64,000 nt of DNA, taken from the NCBI GenBank assembly GCA_039805905.1, contig JBDIVM010000005.1, forward strand, positions 186,001 to 250,000. Direction: 5' to 3'. Position numbers and translations under genes: made by a program. This DNA comes from Thermohalobaculum sp039805905 (GTDB lineage Bacteria; Pseudomonadota; Alphaproteobacteria; Rhodobacterales; Rhodobacteraceae). Below are positions 16,020-25,506 of the stretch, in pieces (position 1 is the first letter of the stretch; each line of letters opens with the position of its first letter). A model generated the notes under the pieces. It was not told the origin of the DNA, ran no database searches, and saw nothing but the letters and a program-made list of their open reading frames with translations.

Positions 16020-18365
16020 ATGCCGGCCTTGTTCCGCCCGGGTCCGGACGTTAAGGTTTGCCGCGAAGTCATAAATGAATACGGAGCCGGAACAGTGGCG
16101 GCTCTCTTGGGCAGGTTGGGCTTGGCGGGCGGCGGTGCGAGGGGCGCGGCCGAGCTTGCGCTCGATTTCTCGGCCGCGGCGATCACGCTCTACGAGCGCA
16201 CCCCCGCCGGCGGATGGCAGAAATTCGCCTCGACCGACCTCTCCGATCCGGAGTTCCCGGTCATCATAGCTCTCCTGCGCACAGAAGCCGAGACCCGGGC
16301 GAGGCACGACCGGCCGGTCCGGCTCTGGCTCCCTGCCGACCAGATCCTCCACCTCACGGCGGCGATCGGTCCGGGCGACGAGGCCGCCCGGCGCGCGGCT
16401 GCGTTCAAGCTTGTCGCCGCGCAGGGCCGCTACCGGCCCCAGGACCTCGCCATCGCCGTCTCGCCACCCGACCGTCAGGGAAACGCGACCGTCCTCGCCA
16501 CCTTTGCGGAGACGTGGCGCGAGGCGCGGCAGTACGCATCGCGCTGGGGTTTTGTCCCCGGCGCGGTCTCGACCCGGCATCATGCCGGCGCCTTCGGCCG
16601 CGATGGTCCGGAGTTGCGTCTGCTGCGCGAGCCCGCACGGGCAGGACAGCCGCCCTCCAGGCCATCGACATGGCTGGGGGCCCTGCTGCCATCCCGGACG
16701 CTCTCCGGGCGCCAGGCCGCGATCGGGCTCGGCGCCGCGGCGGTGTTCGCCACGGCGGCCGTCCTGTGGGGCGCCGGACCGTGGCACCGGCCCGTCGGAC
16801 CGACCTCCGGAGAGGCCGCCCGAGCGGCACCTGTATCCGGGGACGAGTCCGGCGACCCTCCCGGCTCCGCGCCGATGCCGCTGTCGATGCCGGGCGACCT
16901 TGCGGCCGCCGGGAGCGCAGCCGGAGTTGCCTCGCGCGCCGCCGACGCAGGGCCGGCCGCTGCACCGATCCGTCCGCTGACGCCCGCGGCAACCCTGCCG
17001 GCCACGCCGGCCTCGGTCCGCCCCCCCGCGCCGTCCCTGCCCGAACCGCTGCGCGCCGGCGGGCCGCCCGCCCTCGCCGCGCTTGATGCCGCCAAGACCG
17101 ACGGCGCTGAGGCGGCCCTGATCCGTCGCCCGCAGGCCACCGCCGTGGCTCCGGGCCTGCTCCTGCCCGCTTCGCTGAAGCCGCCCGCGGCGGTCGCGCG
17201 GGCGCCGGGCCTGCCCGGTCGATTCGAGCGCGATCCGGTAAGGGTCGCGGCGAGTCCGGCAGCCCAGCCGGACGGCAGCGGCTGGATCGCGGCCTTCGGA
17301 CCGGCGCAAGACCCGACCGGGCTCAGTTCGCCTGCCCGCGCGGCCGGCGCGCCGCCCCTCCTTCGCGCGGCGTTACCGCGCAGCGTGCCGGTCGTCGCGG
17401 TTGGGCCGGCGCTGCCCGTCCTGGCGGCGGAACCCGCCATTCCCGAGCAGGCACTTCTGCCAACCGCAACTCCGGCGGTACCGAACAATCCGGAAGCGGA
17501 CGCGGCACCGCCCTTGCCATCCGTACCGGCGACTCTCGTGCCACCCCTTGCGGCAGCGGGTGCCGGCGACCCGGTGGCCGCAGACGCGGCGACCCGCCCG
17601 ATCGACGGACCCGTTCCCCTGCCCCGGGCCAGACCGGCACGTGGCGCCGCGGGTGCTTCCGATGCCCTGCCGGCCGCACCTGCGGATAGCCAGGGCGCCG
17701 GTGCGGCCGGCGCCGGCGACACCGATGCGACCGGGGCGGCGACACCCGTCACCCCCTCCGACCCATCCTCCCCCCTGACCAGGAGGGTCCTGCCACGCCC
17801 GCGGCCGGCCGGCCTCTCCGGCACGGTCACCGGCGGCTCCGCTGTGTCCGGAACCGAACGTGTGTGGCGGCACGCCTCGGACCCGGCGGGCACCTCGGGT
17901 CCCGGGGTTTCCTGGCCGACCACTGTCGCAACCGACCCGGGCACCGGGCTTCGGGCAGGGAAAGGCGGTGATCCCGCCACCCCGGCCGGACCCGACCCGT
18001 CCGGCAGCCGCGTTGCCGCGATCATGGCACCGAAGCCGCCCGTGCGCCCGGATCGGACCGGCCGTTCCGGCAGCCCCGCGCCGGCTTCCGCATCGTCGGT
18101 GCTGCCGAAGATCACACCGGCGGTCCCGGGCACGGTCCGGGCGACAGCGACGGAGCCCGGCATCCCGCTCAACCAGACCTCCCTTGTCGGAATCGTGCAT
18201 GTGGACGGCGCCAGCAAGGCGCTGGTCCGCCTGCCGGACGGGCGCTACCGCTCGGTGGTGGTCGGGGACGTGATCGAGGGCTGGCGGATCAGCGGGATCG
18301 GCACCGACGCCATGCGGATGAGCCGTTCGGGCGAGGAACGCACCCTGATGCTCGTCAGCCGCTGA
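16020..18365 (+). CDS. Large one-TM hybrid protein: GspL/PilM-like N-terminus, GspC/PilP-like C-terminus
   Basis: 781 residues from the ATG at 16020; a GTG at 16095 is an alternative. Residues ~30-190 look like a cytoplasmic actin-like (PilM/GspL) domain: ELALDFSAAAITLYER, then PVRLWLPADQILHL and FKLVAAQGRYRPQDLAIA. One membrane helix follows at about 235-255. Then ~450 residues of Pro/Ala-rich low-complexity sequence. The last ~65 residues match the periplasmic GspC/PilP fold pattern: SLVGIVHVDGASKALVRLP, VVVGDVIEGWRISGIG, MRMSRSGEERTLMLV. No other secretion genes are nearby. Its 3' end overlaps the convergent MoeA-MocA gene by 11 nt. Domain likeness is my pattern reading, not a search; function unknown. 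Confidence 0.55.
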   Translation: MPALFRPGPDVKVCREVINEYGAGTVAALLGRLGLAGGGARGAAELALDFSAAAITLYERTPAGGWQKFASTDLSDPEFPVIIALLRTEAETRARHDRPVRLWLPADQILHLTAAIGPGDEAARRAAAFKLVAAQGRYRPQDLAIAVSPPDRQGNATVLATFAETWREARQYASRWGFVPGAVSTRHHAGAFGRDGPELRLLREPARAGQPPSRPSTWLGALLPSRTLSGRQAAIGLGAAAVFATAAVLWGAGPWHRPVGPTSGEAARAAPVSGDESGDPPGSAPMPLSMPGDLAAAGSAAGVASRAADAGPAAAPIRPLTPAATLPATPASVRPPAPSLPEPLRAGGPPALAALDAAKTDGAEAALIRRPQATAVAPGLLLPASLKPPAAVARAPGLPGRFERDPVRVAASPAAQPDGSGWIAAFGPAQDPTGLSSPARAAGAPPLLRAALPRSVPVVAVGPALPVLAAEPAIPEQALLPTATPAVPNNPEADAAPPLPSVPATLVPPLAAAGAGDPVAADAATRPIDGPVPLPRARPARGAAGASDALPAAPADSQGAGAAGAGDTDATGAATPVTPSDPSSPLTRRVLPRPRPAGLSGTVTGGSAVSGTERVWRHASDPAGTSGPGVSWPTTVATDPGTGLRAGKGGDPATPAGPDPSGSRVAAIMAPKPPVRPDRTGRSGSPAPASASSVLPKITPAVPGTVRATATEPGIPLNQTSLVGIVHVDGASKALVRLPDGRYRSVVVGDVIEGWRISGIGTDAMRMSRSGEERTLMLVSR

Positions 18366-19986
18366 CCCCGCGCGCCGCCCGCCAGGCCTCCCAGTCGGCC
18401 GGGGTATCGAGGTCGGTCGCGGCGGCCGGGCCCGGCAGGGTCACGTCGGCCACGAATTCGGGGTAGTCCTCGATCAGCGCCCGCGCACCGCGGTCGCCCT
18501 CGAGAGCCCTCAGCGGCTCGAAGAAGCGCCGCCCGAACAGCACCGGGTGGCCCGGCTGCCCGTCCTCGGCGACGGCGCGCACGATGGCCCTTCCCTCGGC
18601 CGGGTCGAAGGCGGCGATCAGCCGGTCGAAGTCGCGCGCGGTCAGCTCCGGCATGTCGGCGAGCACGATCAGCACCGCGTCGGAATCGGGCCGCAGCGCC
18701 GTCACCCCGGCGCCGATCGAGGTGCCCATCCCCTCGGCGGCCCGCGGATTGGTGACGATCCGCGCCTTCGTGCCGGTCAGCGCCGCCAGCCTCGCGCCCG
18801 GCTCGGGCGGCAGCACGACCACGGTCTCGTCCACCGCGCTCCGCGCCAGCACGTCGAGCACATGGCGCAGCAGCGGCACGCCCCCGACCGGCTCGGCCAG
18901 CTTGTCGCGCCCGCCCATCCGGCGCGACTGCCCCGCCGCCAGCACCAGCGCCGAGACCACCGGGCGGCGGGCCAGCTCGTCGCCCCCCGTCCGCGGCTCT
19001 GGCCTCGACGGGATCTCCTTCAGGAGCCCGCCCACCGCCATTGCCGCGATCTCGCCGGCGCTGGGGTCGAGCCCGCAGGCCACCCGCTCCAGCACCCAGT
19101 CGGCGCCGTTGAGCTTCGGCGAGCGCGCACAGCCCGGCAGCCCGATCACCGGCCGCCCGCCGAGCTCGCCCAGGAACAGCAGGTTGCCCGGATCGACCGG
19201 CATCCCGAAGCGGGTCAGCCGCCCGCCCGCGGCAACCACCGCCGCAGGCCCCACATCGTTGCGGTCCGAGGTGGCCGAGCCGGTCAGGATCAGCACCATC
19301 TCGCCCTTCGCGGCCTTCAGGGCCCCGGCCAGATCGCCGGTCCGGTGCGCCGCCACCACCTCGGAGACAAGCCCGATCCCGAGCGCCGCCAGCCGCGCCT
19401 TCACTGCCTCGGCGCCCTTGGCGACCATCTTGTCCGCCATGCCGGGCGTGCGGGTCAGGATCAGCCCGGCACTTGCCCGCGCGAGCCGCTTCACCGCCAC
19501 CGGAACGGTTCCCGCCAGCATCGCCTCGGCCGCCGCCACCGCCGCCTCGGGCGCCGCGTAGGGGATGATCTTCACCGTCGCCAGCATCTGCCGCGGCGCC
19601 ACCCGGGCGTAGTCGGGCAGCGTCGCCACCGTCACCGCCTCGTCGATCGCGTTCAGCCGGTTGATCAGCCCGGTGTCGAGCCTGAGCACCCCCGCCCGCG
19701 CCGAATGGAGGTTCACCCGGCCCGTGAACGGTGCCGAGACGGTCAGCCCCTGCGCTGCCGGGTCCGGCGCCAGCGCCGCACCGATCCGTTCCGCCGCCTG
19801 GTCCTCGGGCACATCACCGGGTTCGAGCCGGGCGACCGTCACCTCGGCCAGCCCCTCGGCTTCCAGCGCGGCGATATCGGCCGCACCCAGCACCCGCCCC
19901 TTCTTCAGCCTGCGTGCGCCGAGTCCCACCGAATGGGCGAGGATCGCGCCCTCGGCCTCGGCCGGCGGGACCGGTCCGAACCTCAC
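18355..19986 (-). CDS. Molybdopterin-binding / MocA-type cytidylyltransferase fusion
   Basis: 543 residues in two parts. The N-terminal ~330 resemble the molybdopterin-binding MoeA/MogA fold (AHSVGLGARRLKKGRVL; ILTGSATSDRNDVGPAAV near 230-250). The C-terminal ~200 are an NTP_transf_3 nucleotidyltransferase with LVLAAGQSRRMGG near residue 345 and VLIVLADMPELTARDFD near 430, as in MocA/MobA. The fusion would bind the cofactor and attach CMP, giving the dinucleotide form used by xanthine-oxidase-type hydroxylases. It overlaps xdhC by 4 nt and belongs to the coxD/E/I-like set. Confidence 0.85.
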   Translation of the reverse strand: MRFGPVPPAEAEGAILAHSVGLGARRLKKGRVLGAADIAALEAEGLAEVTVARLEPGDVPEDQAAERIGAALAPDPAAQGLTVSAPFTGRVNLHSARAGVLRLDTGLINRLNAIDEAVTVATLPDYARVAPRQMLATVKIIPYAAPEAAVAAAEAMLAGTVPVAVKRLARASAGLILTRTPGMADKMVAKGAEAVKARLAALGIGLVSEVVAAHRTGDLAGALKAAKGEMVLILTGSATSDRNDVGPAAVVAAGGRLTRFGMPVDPGNLLFLGELGGRPVIGLPGCARSPKLNGADWVLERVACGLDPSAGEIAAMAVGGLLKEIPSRPEPRTGGDELARRPVVSALVLAAGQSRRMGGRDKLAEPVGGVPLLRHVLDVLARSAVDETVVVLPPEPGARLAALTGTKARIVTNPRAAEGMGTSIGAGVTALRPDSDAVLIVLADMPELTARDFDRLIAAFDPAEGRAIVRAVAEDGQPGHPVLFGRRFFEPLRALEGDRGARALIEDYPEFVADVTLPGPAAATDLDTPADWEAWRAARGVSG

Positions 19987-20990
19987 GGCGCCCTCCCCGG
20001 CCGGGTCGCGGGGCGGCGCAGCCGCTCGGTCATCTGGGCGAGGATGGCGATGGCGATCTCGGCCGGCGACTTCGCCCCGATATCGAGCCCGATGGGCGCG
20101 TCGATCCGGGCAATCATGCCCTCGCCGAACCCCGCCTCGTGCAGCCGCGCCACCCGTTTCGCATGGGTGCGGGTCGATCCCAGCGCGCCGATGTAGAAGA
20201 CCGGGCTCCCGAGCGCCGCCTGCAGCGCCGGATCGTCGAGCTTCGGGTCGTGGGTCAGCGTCACCACCGCGGTCCGGATATCGAGCCCATGCGCCGCCAG
20301 CGCCGCATCGGGCCAGTCATGCACGAGCGTCGCGCCCGGGAACCGCGCCGCCGAGGCGAAGGCCTCGCGCGGGTCGATCAGCGTCACGTCATAGCCCGCC
20401 GCCCGGGCCATCACCATGAGCGGCTGGGCAATATGCACTGCCCCCACCACGGCGAGGCGGAGCGGCGGGTTGTGCACGGCGACGAAGCGCTGCGGCGCCG
20501 CCTCGTCGAAGCCCGAGCGGTCGGCGTCGAACCGCGCCGGATCGGCCCCGTAGCCGAGGATCCCGCGGGTCCAAGACACGGTGTCAGTCGCCACCGCCAC
20601 CGCCCGCCGCGCCGCGCGGGCCTCGACCAGATCGCCCAGCAGCTCCGGCGCGATCCCCTTGCCCTTGCCGATGGGCTCGACCATCACCCGGATGCGGCCG
20701 CCGCAGGCCAGCCCGACAGCGAAGGCCTCATTGTCGCTGACGCCGAACTCCAGGATCCGGCAGCGCCCGTCCCCCAGCGCCTCCAGCGCCTCGACCACCA
20801 CAGCGCCCTCGACGCAGCCGCCCGAGACCGATCCGGCGATCTCGCTGTCGCCCGAGATCGCGAGCTGCGAGCCCACCGGGCGAGGCGCCGAGCCCCAGGT
20901 CTCGACCACCGTCGCCAGCGCCGCCCCCCGCCCGGCGCGATGCCACGCGAGGGCGGTCTCGGGGATGCGGTCATGCTCGGCGATGGTCAT
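19983..20990 (-). CDS. XdhC/CoxI-family molybdenum cofactor insertion protein
   Basis: 335 residues. N-terminal XdhC_CoxI domain with the conserved GSVSGGCVEGAV (about 53-64) and GLACGGRIRV; C-terminal Rossmann-type XdhC_C domain starting LAVVGAVHIAQPLM near residue 175, then TLIDPR and FYIGALGSTRTHAKR. Family members bind, sulfurate or protect Moco and deliver it to xanthine dehydrogenase or CO-dehydrogenase-like enzymes. Coupled to the fusion gene by an ATGA overlap; 98 nt after the VWA gene. Confidence 0.9.
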   Translation of the reverse strand: MTIAEHDRIPETALAWHRAGRGAALATVVETWGSAPRPVGSQLAISGDSEIAGSVSGGCVEGAVVVEALEALGDGRCRILEFGVSDNEAFAVGLACGGRIRVMVEPIGKGKGIAPELLGDLVEARAARRAVAVATDTVSWTRGILGYGADPARFDADRSGFDEAAPQRFVAVHNPPLRLAVVGAVHIAQPLMVMARAAGYDVTLIDPREAFASAARFPGATLVHDWPDAALAAHGLDIRTAVVTLTHDPKLDDPALQAALGSPVFYIGALGSTRTHAKRVARLHEAGFGEGMIARIDAPIGLDIGAKSPAEIAIAILAQMTERLRRPATRPGRAP

Positions 20991-21088
20991 GGCGTCTCTC
21001 CGAAGGGCTTCAGCCCCATCAATTGGCCCCCAGCGCGGCAGCTGGCAAGGGGACGCAGAATTCTCCGCAGAGTCCGCTTCAGTGCACC

Positions 21089-22351
21089 CTACAGAGGCGC
21101 CGTTTCGCCGCGCAGCCCCTGCATCAGCCTTGCCTTCTCCCCCTGATCATCAGCCCGCGTCAGCGCCGCGGCCAGCGCCTCAAGGCTGGCGAGGCTGTGC
21201 GCCGCCCGGAAGCTGTCGACATGGGGCAAGAGCGCCTTCACTCCCTGCGCCTTCGCCTCGAACCCCTCCCAGCGCAGGAGCGGGTTCAGCCAGATCAGCT
21301 TCCGGCACGAGAGATGCAGCCGCTCGGCCTCACGGGCAAGGCGGGCAGGGTCGTCGCGGTCGAGCCCGTCGGTGATCATCAGCACCACCGCCCCCTGGCC
21401 CAGCACGCGGCGTGACCAGCGTTTGTTGAAGGCCTCGAGGCAGGCGCCGATCCGGGTGCCGCCCTCCCAGTCCACCGCCTCGGCCCCGGCCGCCGCCAGC
21501 GCCTCGTCGGCATCGCGCCGGCGCAGATGGCGGGTGATGTTGGTGAGCCGCGTGCCGAAGGTGAACACATGCACGGCCAACCAGCCGGCCCCTCCGGCAT
21601 TGGCCAGCGCGTGCAGGAAATGCAGCATCATCCGGCTGTAGGCGGCCATCGAGCCGGAGATATCGACCAGCGCCACCAGCGCCGGCCAGCGCTCGCGCCG
21701 CCGCCGCCGGGCGATCTCGCGGATATCGCCGCCATTGCGCATGGCGTTGCGCATGGTACGCCGCCAGTCGGCGACCCGGCCGCGGGCATCCGCCATGGTC
21801 CGGCGCGAGGCGATCGGGCGCACCGGCAGCCTCAGCGCGGCGATGGCGCGGCGCGCCTCCGCCGCCTCGGCCGCGGTCATCTGCTCGAAGTCCCGGCTCT
21901 TCAGCGTCTCCTGCGCCGAGAAGGTCAGTGCCGCGTCGAACTCGATCTCGTCGCGGTCCGCCTCGTCGAGCGGCGGCGGCGGGGAGTCGACACCCGCAAC
22001 CATGCCGGCGGCGGCGCGCTCCTCGCCGGCCTTCCTCTCGCGCTCGTGGCCGGGGACGCGGATCTCGGGCAGGAGCAGCCCCATCATCTTCTCGAGGATC
22101 TGCGGGTCGCGCCAGTACATGTGGAAGCACTGGTCGAACACTGCCCGCTGCTCGGGCCGCGACAGGAAGCAGGCGGCGAGCGTGTGGTAGAAGTCGCTCC
22201 GGTACTCGAAGCCGCCGGCTGCCACCGCGTTCACCGCCTCGACCACCCGGCCGGGCCCCACCGGCAGGCCGGCGGCGCGCAGCGCGCGGGCGAAATGCAG
22301 GATGTTGGCGGCGAGCCGCCCCTGATTGGGCACCGCGATCCGCGGGCGCAT
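21089..22351 (-). CDS. coxE: CoxE-like VWA-domain protein
   Basis: 420 residues from the ATG at 22351, which shares one base with the stop of the AAA gene (TGATG); the frame extends upstream but without conservation. N-terminal helical region with FARALRAAGLPVGPGRV, a charged middle, and a C-terminal VWA domain with the MIDAS motif DISGSM near 229-234 and GGTRIG later. CoxE works with the CoxD AAA+ ATPase in maturing the CuSMo(O)OH site of CO dehydrogenase (known for Oligotropha); here the target hydroxylase is not in the window. Confidence 0.88.
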   Translation of the reverse strand: MRPRIAVPNQGRLAANILHFARALRAAGLPVGPGRVVEAVNAVAAGGFEYRSDFYHTLAACFLSRPEQRAVFDQCFHMYWRDPQILEKMMGLLLPEIRVPGHERERKAGEERAAAGMVAGVDSPPPPLDEADRDEIEFDAALTFSAQETLKSRDFEQMTAAEAAEARRAIAALRLPVRPIASRRTMADARGRVADWRRTMRNAMRNGGDIREIARRRRRERWPALVALVDISGSMAAYSRMMLHFLHALANAGGAGWLAVHVFTFGTRLTNITRHLRRRDADEALAAAGAEAVDWEGGTRIGACLEAFNKRWSRRVLGQGAVVLMITDGLDRDDPARLAREAERLHLSCRKLIWLNPLLRWEGFEAKAQGVKALLPHVDSFRAAHSLASLEALAAALTRADDQGEKARLMQGLRGETAPL

Positions 22352-23265
22352 CAGGTCGCGCCCGCCATCGCCTGCTTCACCTCGTCCAGCACCTTCTTCG
22401 CCTGCGACCCCTGGAAGCGGGCGATGTCGTCCTGGTATTTCAGCAGCGCCCCCAGCGTGTCGGAGACGGTCTGCGGATCCAGCGTCAGCGTGTCGAGCGC
22501 GACGAGGCACTTGGCCCAGTCGATGGTCTCGGCGACGCCCGGCCGCTTGAACAGGTCCTCGGTCCTCAGCCGCTGCACGAAGGCGACGACCTCCTCCGAG
22601 AGCTTGCTGCTGACCTCGGGCGCGCGCGCCGCGAGGATCGCCAGCTCGCGCTCGGCCGAGGGGTAGTCGACCCAGTGGTAGAGACAGCGGCGCTTGAGGG
22701 CATCATGGATCTCGCGGGTGCGGTTCGATGTGATGACCACGATCGGCGGCCTTTCCGCCTTGATCGTCCCGAGTTCGGGCACCGTCACCTGGAAATCGCT
22801 CAGCGCCTCCAGCAGGAATGCCTCGAACGGCTCGTCGGTCCGGTCGAGTTCGTCGATCAGCAGCACCGGCGGCCCGCCCGGCTGCGGCTCCATCGCCTCG
22901 AGCAGCGGGCGTCGGGTCAGGAACCGCTCGGAGAACAGGTCCGAGGCCAGCGCGTCGCGGTCGGCGGTCCCTGCCGCCTCGGCCAAGCGGATCTCGATCA
23001 TCTGCGCCGGGTAGTTCCAGTCATAGACCGCCTGCGCGGCGTCGAGCCCCTCATAGCACTGGAGCCGGATCAGTCGCCGCCCCAGCGCCTGCGCCAGCGC
23101 CTTGGCGATCTCGGTCTTGCCGACGCCGGCCTCACCCTCGAGGAACAGCGGCCGGCCGAGCTTGAGGCTGAGGAAAAGCACCGTGGCCAGCGCGCGGTCG
23201 CACACATAGCCGGTGCGCCCGACCAGTTCCTGGGTTTCGTTTATGGATTTCGGCAGGGCGTGCAT
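22351..23265 (-). CDS. coxD: CoxD-like MoxR-family AAA+ ATPase
   Basis: 304 residues from the ATG at 23265 (GGAGAGG site just upstream); an earlier in-frame ATG at 23319 adds an unconserved stretch. Walker A GEAGVGKTEIAK near residues 43-54, the CoxD-typical QCYEGLDAAQAVYDWNY, Walker B LLIDELDR near 125, sensor ITSNRTREIHDALKRRC. MoxR-type ATPases pair with VWA proteins to remodel metalloenzymes. Next to coxE by a one-base overlap, and 72 nt downstream of mgtE. Confidence 0.92.
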   Translation of the reverse strand: MHALPKSINETQELVGRTGYVCDRALATVLFLSLKLGRPLFLEGEAGVGKTEIAKALAQALGRRLIRLQCYEGLDAAQAVYDWNYPAQMIEIRLAEAAGTADRDALASDLFSERFLTRRPLLEAMEPQPGGPPVLLIDELDRTDEPFEAFLLEALSDFQVTVPELGTIKAERPPIVVITSNRTREIHDALKRRCLYHWVDYPSAERELAILAARAPEVSSKLSEEVVAFVQRLRTEDLFKRPGVAETIDWAKCLVALDTLTLDPQTVSDTLGALLKYQDDIARFQGSQAKKVLDEVKQAMAGAT

Positions 23266-23337
23266 GATCCTCTCCGCGGCTTGCCCCGCCAATGGAAGGC
23301 TTCGGGGCCAGGAAATCAAGGCGCCGCCAGCCGCGGC

Positions 23338-24723
23338 CTATAGCAGCACGCTCGCGGCGAGGCCGAGGAAGGCGAAGAAGCCGACAACGTCCGTCACCGT
23401 GGTCACGAACGTGCCCGACGCCAGCGCCGGGTCGGCGCCGATCCGGTCGAGGGCGATCGGGACCAGGATGCCGGAGAGCGCCGCCGCGACCAGGTTCACC
23501 ACCATCGCGACGGCAATCAGCAGGCCGATCACCGGCAGGCCGAACCATATCCAGGCGATGATCCCGGTGATCACTGCAAAGCCCGCGCCGTTGATCAGCC
23601 CCACCATCAGTTCGCGCGTGACCACCCGCATGGCGTTGCTCGACGTCAGGTCGCGGGTCGCGAGCGCGCGCACGGCCACGGTCAGCGACTGCGTTCCCGC
23701 ATTGCCTCCCATCGAGGCGACGATCGGCATCAGCACCGCCAGCGCCACCACGCGTTCGAGCGCATCCTCGAAGATGCCGATGACCACCGACGCCAGGATC
23801 GCCGTCAAAAGGTTGACCGCCAGCCACGGAAAGCGGCGTCGCGTGATCTCCCAGACATCGTCCGAGATCTCCTCGTCGCCGACGCCGCCGAGGCGCAGGA
23901 TGTCCTCCTCGGCCTCGTCGTCCAGCACCTCCATGGCGTCGTCGATGGTGATGACGCCGACCACCCGCCCGGCATCGTCGACGACCGGCGCCGAGACCAG
24001 ATGATACTGGTTGAAGGCATAGGCCACGTCTTCCTGCGGATCCTCCACATGGAGGGTCCGGAAGTCGTCCGCCATCAGCGAGCCGAGCGTCACCGGGCGC
24101 CGCGCGCCCAGCAGCACGCCCAGCGGCACCTTGCCGATCGGGCGGGCCGCCGGGTCGACGACGATGATGTCGTAGAATTGTTCGGGCAGGTCGTCCGAGG
24201 CGCGCATGAAGTCGATCATCTGGCCCACGGTCCAGAACGGCGGCGCCTTGACGAAGTCGCCCTGCATCAGGCGGCCGGCCGAGTATTCAGGATAGGCCAG
24301 CGCCTTGGCGACTGCCGCGCGATCGGCGGGCTCGAGGGTCTCCAGCACCTGCCGCTGAGTGTCCTCCCCGAGATCCTCGATCAGGTAGACCACGTCGTCG
24401 GAGTCGAGGTCCCTGACCGCCTCGGCCAGCTTCTCGGGCTCGAGGTAGCTCAGTATCTCGTCGCGCACGCCCTCCTCGACCTCGACCAGGAACTCCTGGT
24501 CGATATCGGCCCAGACCAGCTCGATGAACCTACGGCGGTGGTCGGCACCGATCTGCTCGGTCAGGTCGGCGAGGTCGGCGACATGCAGATCCTTGACCAG
24601 CGACAGCACCGCGACGCGGTCGCCGGCATCGACGGATTCGATGACCGCGGCGACAAGCTCCGGGTCGAGCCCATAGCCGTCGTCCCGCTCGTCCTCGCCG
24701 GTCGTCGGCTGGGTATCGGCCAT
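23338..24723 (-). CDS. mgtE: Magnesium transporter MgtE
   Basis: 461 residues. Order: MgtE_N superhelical domain (about 30-145, with ADLADLTEQIG and EPADRAAVAKAL), two CBS domains (about 145-275; VDPAARPIGKVPL and DDAGRVVGVITIDDAMEVL), and five membrane helices (about 300-461) including MGGNAGTQSL, the pore and signature motif. It imports Mg2+ down its gradient and is gated by cytosolic Mg2+ at the CBS/N domains. The N-terminal domain is the same fold seen in the MotE-like gene at 9 kb. Upstream of coxD, probably its own unit. Confidence 0.96.
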   Translation of the reverse strand: MADTQPTTGEDERDDGYGLDPELVAAVIESVDAGDRVAVLSLVKDLHVADLADLTEQIGADHRRRFIELVWADIDQEFLVEVEEGVRDEILSYLEPEKLAEAVRDLDSDDVVYLIEDLGEDTQRQVLETLEPADRAAVAKALAYPEYSAGRLMQGDFVKAPPFWTVGQMIDFMRASDDLPEQFYDIIVVDPAARPIGKVPLGVLLGARRPVTLGSLMADDFRTLHVEDPQEDVAYAFNQYHLVSAPVVDDAGRVVGVITIDDAMEVLDDEAEEDILRLGGVGDEEISDDVWEITRRRFPWLAVNLLTAILASVVIGIFEDALERVVALAVLMPIVASMGGNAGTQSLTVAVRALATRDLTSSNAMRVVTRELMVGLINGAGFAVITGIIAWIWFGLPVIGLLIAVAMVVNLVAAALSGILVPIALDRIGADPALASGTFVTTVTDVVGFFAFLGLAASVLL

Positions 24724-24945
24724 CGACGCCTCCCCGGATCGTTCCGCATTGCCCGCTCATACTCCGCTTTGTCGCGGGCGGGAACAGGAAGGGGTGTGAA
24801 TCTTGATTGTCGTTCCGGGCAGGCAGGCCGGGCCATGTGTGGGTGGAGATAGGCGGCGTGGCGCGGTTCGGCTGGCCGTGCGTCCCATCGGCGGCCGGCA
24901 TCGCCTCGGCTCGCGATCTTCCGGGGAAGGGAACGTCCGGAAAGG

Positions 24946-25500
24946 CTAACCTGCTTGCACCGCCCGGGTCAGCGCCGCCTCCAGCTCTCCGGCGAGCGCG
25001 ACCCGCTCCTCCGGGCTGAGGAAGGCACCGAGCTCGATCTCCCGACTTCCGCCCCGCAGCGTCATGTACTGCTCGACCCTGGCGCCGGCATGCAATGCGA
25101 CCCTCACCCGGAAGGGATCCGCCACCCAGCGCCGCACCCGTCCGTCCGGATCCCGGCGCTCGACCCGCATTTCGTCTGGCCAGATCGCCACCTCCTCGGT
25201 CAGCCGACCATCGAGCTGGTTGCGTCGGAACGCGTACCACAGCATCCCGAGCGCCGCCGCCGCGAACGGCAGGAGACCCCAGACCACCGGCGTGGCGGCA
25301 ACCGCGAGCAGCGGCAGAGCCAGCCCCGCCGCGGTCGCCCGCAGCACGAAGCGCCGCCCGCCTCGGCCGAGCGAGCGGTTCGGCCACAGCACCGCGGAAT
25401 ACAGCGGCCTGTCCTGCCGGTCTCGCCAGGCGGCGCGGTCCTCCGGAGCGGCAACGGCCGGGGGGTGCCCCCCGGCCGCAGAATCCGACATCTCAACCAC
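24946..25500 (-). CDS. DUF2244 membrane protein
   Basis: 184 residues with two adjacent membrane helices (about 52-95) after a hydrophilic N-terminus starting PLYSAVLWPNRSL, and a soluble C-terminal part with EVAIWPDEMRVERRDPDG and WVADPFRVRV. This matches the DUF2244 family that commonly follows aa3 oxidase genes in alphaproteobacteria. It lies 6 nt after ctaD on the same strand, so a role in oxidase assembly is reasonable but unproven. Confidence 0.8.
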   Translation of the reverse strand: MVEMSDSAAGGHPPAVAAPEDRAAWRDRQDRPLYSAVLWPNRSLGRGGRRFVLRATAAGLALPLLAVAATPVVWGLLPFAAAALGMLWYAFRRNQLDGRLTEEVAIWPDEMRVERRDPDGRVRRWVADPFRVRVALHAGARVEQYMTLRGGSREIELGAFLSPEERVALAGELEAALTRAVQAG

Positions 25501-25506
25501 GGGCGC

